From positions 1 through 8,167 of the forward strand of contig CAUGKZ010000055.1 in the NCBI GenBank assembly GCA_959600065.1: a DNA stretch of 8,167 nucleotides. The letters are read 5' to 3'. The notes below the pieces were generated by a model. That model was not told where the DNA came from. It ran no database searches and saw nothing but the letters and a program-made list of their open reading frames with translations. Positions 6,826-8,167 of this stretch are shown here, piece by piece. Origin of the DNA: an uncultured Kroppenstedtia sp. (GTDB lineage Bacteria > Bacillota > Bacilli > Thermoactinomycetales > DSM-45169). Position 1 is the stretch's first letter. Each line of letters opens with the position of its first letter. Position numbers and translations under genes: made by a program.

Positions 6826-8109
6826 TCAAGCGGAGTGTGGCTCGGTGCCTCCGTCGGTTTCCATATCCATCATTTTGCGATCGTATATTTTGAAAAAGGG
6901 CAGATAGATACAAAAAGAGATGGCGATATTGATCAGCACCAGCAGAATGGCTCTCCAATCTCCCCCGGTTGCCAAATAGGCACCGATCGGGGCGGGTAAG
7001 GTCCAAGGGGGCTGGATGAAGGTGGGGGTGACCCAACCGATGGCCGTAACCACATAGGATAGAGTTGCGGTGATCAGAGGCGTGATCACAAAGGGAATGA
7101 TCATGATCGGGTTTAAGACGATGGGTACACCGAAAATCACCGGTTCATTGATGTTGAAGATTCCCGGAACGAGACAAGCTCTGGAGAGGGTCTTGGAGTA
7201 TTTTGATTTGGAGAATAGCAACATCGCCAGTAACAAGCCCAGCGTTGCACCTGAGCCTCCAATCCAGATAAACCACTGGTAAAAGGTTTCCGGAGCGATA
7301 TGGGGGATATGGGAGGCGCCGGAGGCGACTGCGTCGGCGTTATTGAAGAGATATACCTCCCATACCGGACGCGCGACGGTGCCGACAACAGAGACTCCGT
7401 GAATCCCAAAGGCCCAAAAGAAAGTGATCAGAAAAACGGGAATCCAGACACCGACAATACTGTCCCCTGCCTTTACCAAGGGGGCGACGGCTTTGTCCAC
7501 GATCTGATGCAGGTCGATGTCTAAAACCACAGTGATCAAAGACATGAGGAGAACCACCAATGCCACGGGAATCAGCGCTTCAAAGGAACGAGATACCGAG
7601 GCAGGAACTTGTGCTGGCATTCTGATCGTCAGTTTGCTCCCTTTGCAAAAGCGCAGGATCTCTACAGACAGGATGGAGACCAACATTGCTACAAACAGGC
7701 CGTGTCCCCCCAGGTTATCCATAGGGAGTACAAATCCCAGATCTTTGATCAGTTGGGGTGTGATGGTCAAAAGCAAGGCCGCCACTGCGGTCTGTGCTCC
7801 TGACAGGGGATCCAGCTCATAACTTTTGGCGAGATTGTATCCGACTCCGAATGCGATATACAGGGACATGATAAACATGGTTACTCGGTAGGGGATCAAG
7901 ATCTCGTCTACATGTGCAGCGGCCCATTGGGAAATGAAGGAATCCTCTGGCAGTGGAGGAAAGGCGATGATCAGGAAAAAACTGCCGACAATAATAAAGG
8001 GAAGTGCCGAAATCACTCCATCTCGAATCGCCTGCAGATGGCGTTGTTCCGACAGTCTGGCCATCGGTCCAGACAATTTTTTATCCAAAAACGAGACGAA
8101 ACCATTCAT
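6826..8109 (-). CDS. PTS EIIC permease, lactose/cellobiose (CelB/ChbC) family
   Basis: This is the membrane translocation subunit for a PTS sugar, of 427 residues, typical for stand-alone lactose/cellobiose-family EIIC. Hydrophobic segments run throughout (for example about 32-50, 75-95, 137-152, 176-197, 220-236, 283-299, 325-350, 386-405). The family signature NINEPVIFGVPIVLNP begins at residue 319, and FWAFGIHG lies at 231-238. His237 and Glu322 correspond to the conserved His and Glu at the sugar site described in the Bacillus cereus ChbC structure. The tail after about 410 is short and polar, with no fused EIIB or EIIA domain. The start ATG at 8109 has AGGGTGA 6 nt upstream. Substrate is probably a beta-glucoside or diacetylchitobiose-type disaccharide, but sequence alone cannot choose. 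No EIIA/EIIB gene is seen downstream; partners may lie upstream beyond the right edge or be supplied in trans. Confidence 0.93.
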   Translation of the reverse strand: MNGFVSFLDKKLSGPMARLSEQRHLQAIRDGVISALPFIIVGSFFLIIAFPPLPEDSFISQWAAAHVDEILIPYRVTMFIMSLYIAFGVGYNLAKSYELDPLSGAQTAVAALLLTITPQLIKDLGFVLPMDNLGGHGLFVAMLVSILSVEILRFCKGSKLTIRMPAQVPASVSRSFEALIPVALVVLLMSLITVVLDIDLHQIVDKAVAPLVKAGDSIVGVWIPVFLITFFWAFGIHGVSVVGTVARPVWEVYLFNNADAVASGASHIPHIAPETFYQWFIWIGGSGATLGLLLAMLLFSKSKYSKTLSRACLVPGIFNINEPVIFGVPIVLNPIMIIPFVITPLITATLSYVVTAIGWVTPTFIQPPWTLPAPIGAYLATGGDWRAILLVLINIAISFCIYLPFFKIYDRKMMDMETDGGTEPHSA

Positions 8110-8115
8110 AGAGGC

Positions 8116-8122
8116 TCACCCT
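8116..8122 (-). promoter_or_regulatory. Ribosome binding site of the EIIC gene
   Basis: Read on the - strand this is AGGGTGA, ending 6 nt before the ATG at 8109. It is a good match to the anti-SD sequence and supports this start. Confidence 0.75.
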
Positions 8123-8135
8123 CTCTTTCAAGATG

Positions 8136-8147
8136 TGTCTGAAGACA
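8136..8147. repeat. Short inverted repeat upstream of the EIIC gene
   Basis: TGTCT-GA-AGACA, a perfect 5-bp inverted repeat with a 2-nt centre, 27 nt upstream of the EIIC start. It has the size and symmetry of a GntR-type operator half-site pair, but one copy of a 12-nt palindrome is weak evidence, and the gene upstream is outside the window. Confidence 0.25.
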
Positions 8148-8167
8148 GGCGTGTTGATTAGCGATAT

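Noticed and set aside
1..8167. Catabolite-responsive (cre) elements, CRISPR, tRNA, IS ends and att sites
   Set aside because: Reading by eye found no convincing match to the cre consensus in the intergenic gaps, no direct-repeat array, no tRNA-like cloverleaf and no transposase. The operon's own promoter, where a cre or MtlR site would be expected, is left of the window.

Overview
The window is an ordinary-looking stretch of bacterial chromosome, most likely from a spore-forming, low-to-mid GC Gram-positive (Bacillota, Bacillales). The reasons are strong AGGAGG/GGTGA-type ribosome binding sites, ATG/TTG starts, a Spo0M homologue, and a mannitol operon in the order mtlA-mtlR-mtlF-mtlD, which is the order known from Geobacillus stearothermophilus. 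The composition looks richer in G+C than B. subtilis. A member of Thermoactinomycetaceae or a thermophilic Bacillales genus would fit, but that placement is inference.

Region 1 (2-4722, + strand) is a mannitol phosphotransferase (PTS) operon cut by the left edge. It holds the 3' two thirds of mtlA (EIICB), the transcriptional activator mtlR, the separate EIIA gene mtlF and mannitol-1-phosphate 5-dehydrogenase mtlD. Spacing is tight: 28 nt, a 4-nt ATGA overlap, then 2 nt. Mannitol would enter and be phosphorylated by MtlA using phosphate relayed from HPr through MtlF. MtlD then oxidises mannitol-1-P to fructose-6-P, and MtlR senses PTS phosphorylation state to control the operon. All recognised phospho-acceptor and catalytic residues are present. 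The operon ends at a perfect 18-bp hairpin (4755-4797) that is T-rich in its 3' arm on both strands and so can also stop the facing gene.

Region 2 (4800-5750, - strand) is a single gene for a Spo0M-like, arrestin-fold protein with an added glycine-rich and acidic C-terminus. A 264-nt divergent intergenic region follows, with no clear promoter.

Region 3 (6015-6824, + strand) is an MBL-fold metallohydrolase with the complete metal-ligand set. Its stop lies 1 nt from the stop of the convergent gene in region 4 (6826-8109, - strand), a lactose/cellobiose-type PTS EIIC permease. No EIIA or EIIB partner for that permease is inside the window.

I found no mobile element, CRISPR array, tRNA/rRNA or convincing novel system. 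The points most worth a second look are the Spo0M tail, the orphan-looking EIIC, the shared terminator and two weak palindromic sites upstream of the MBL and EIIC genes.
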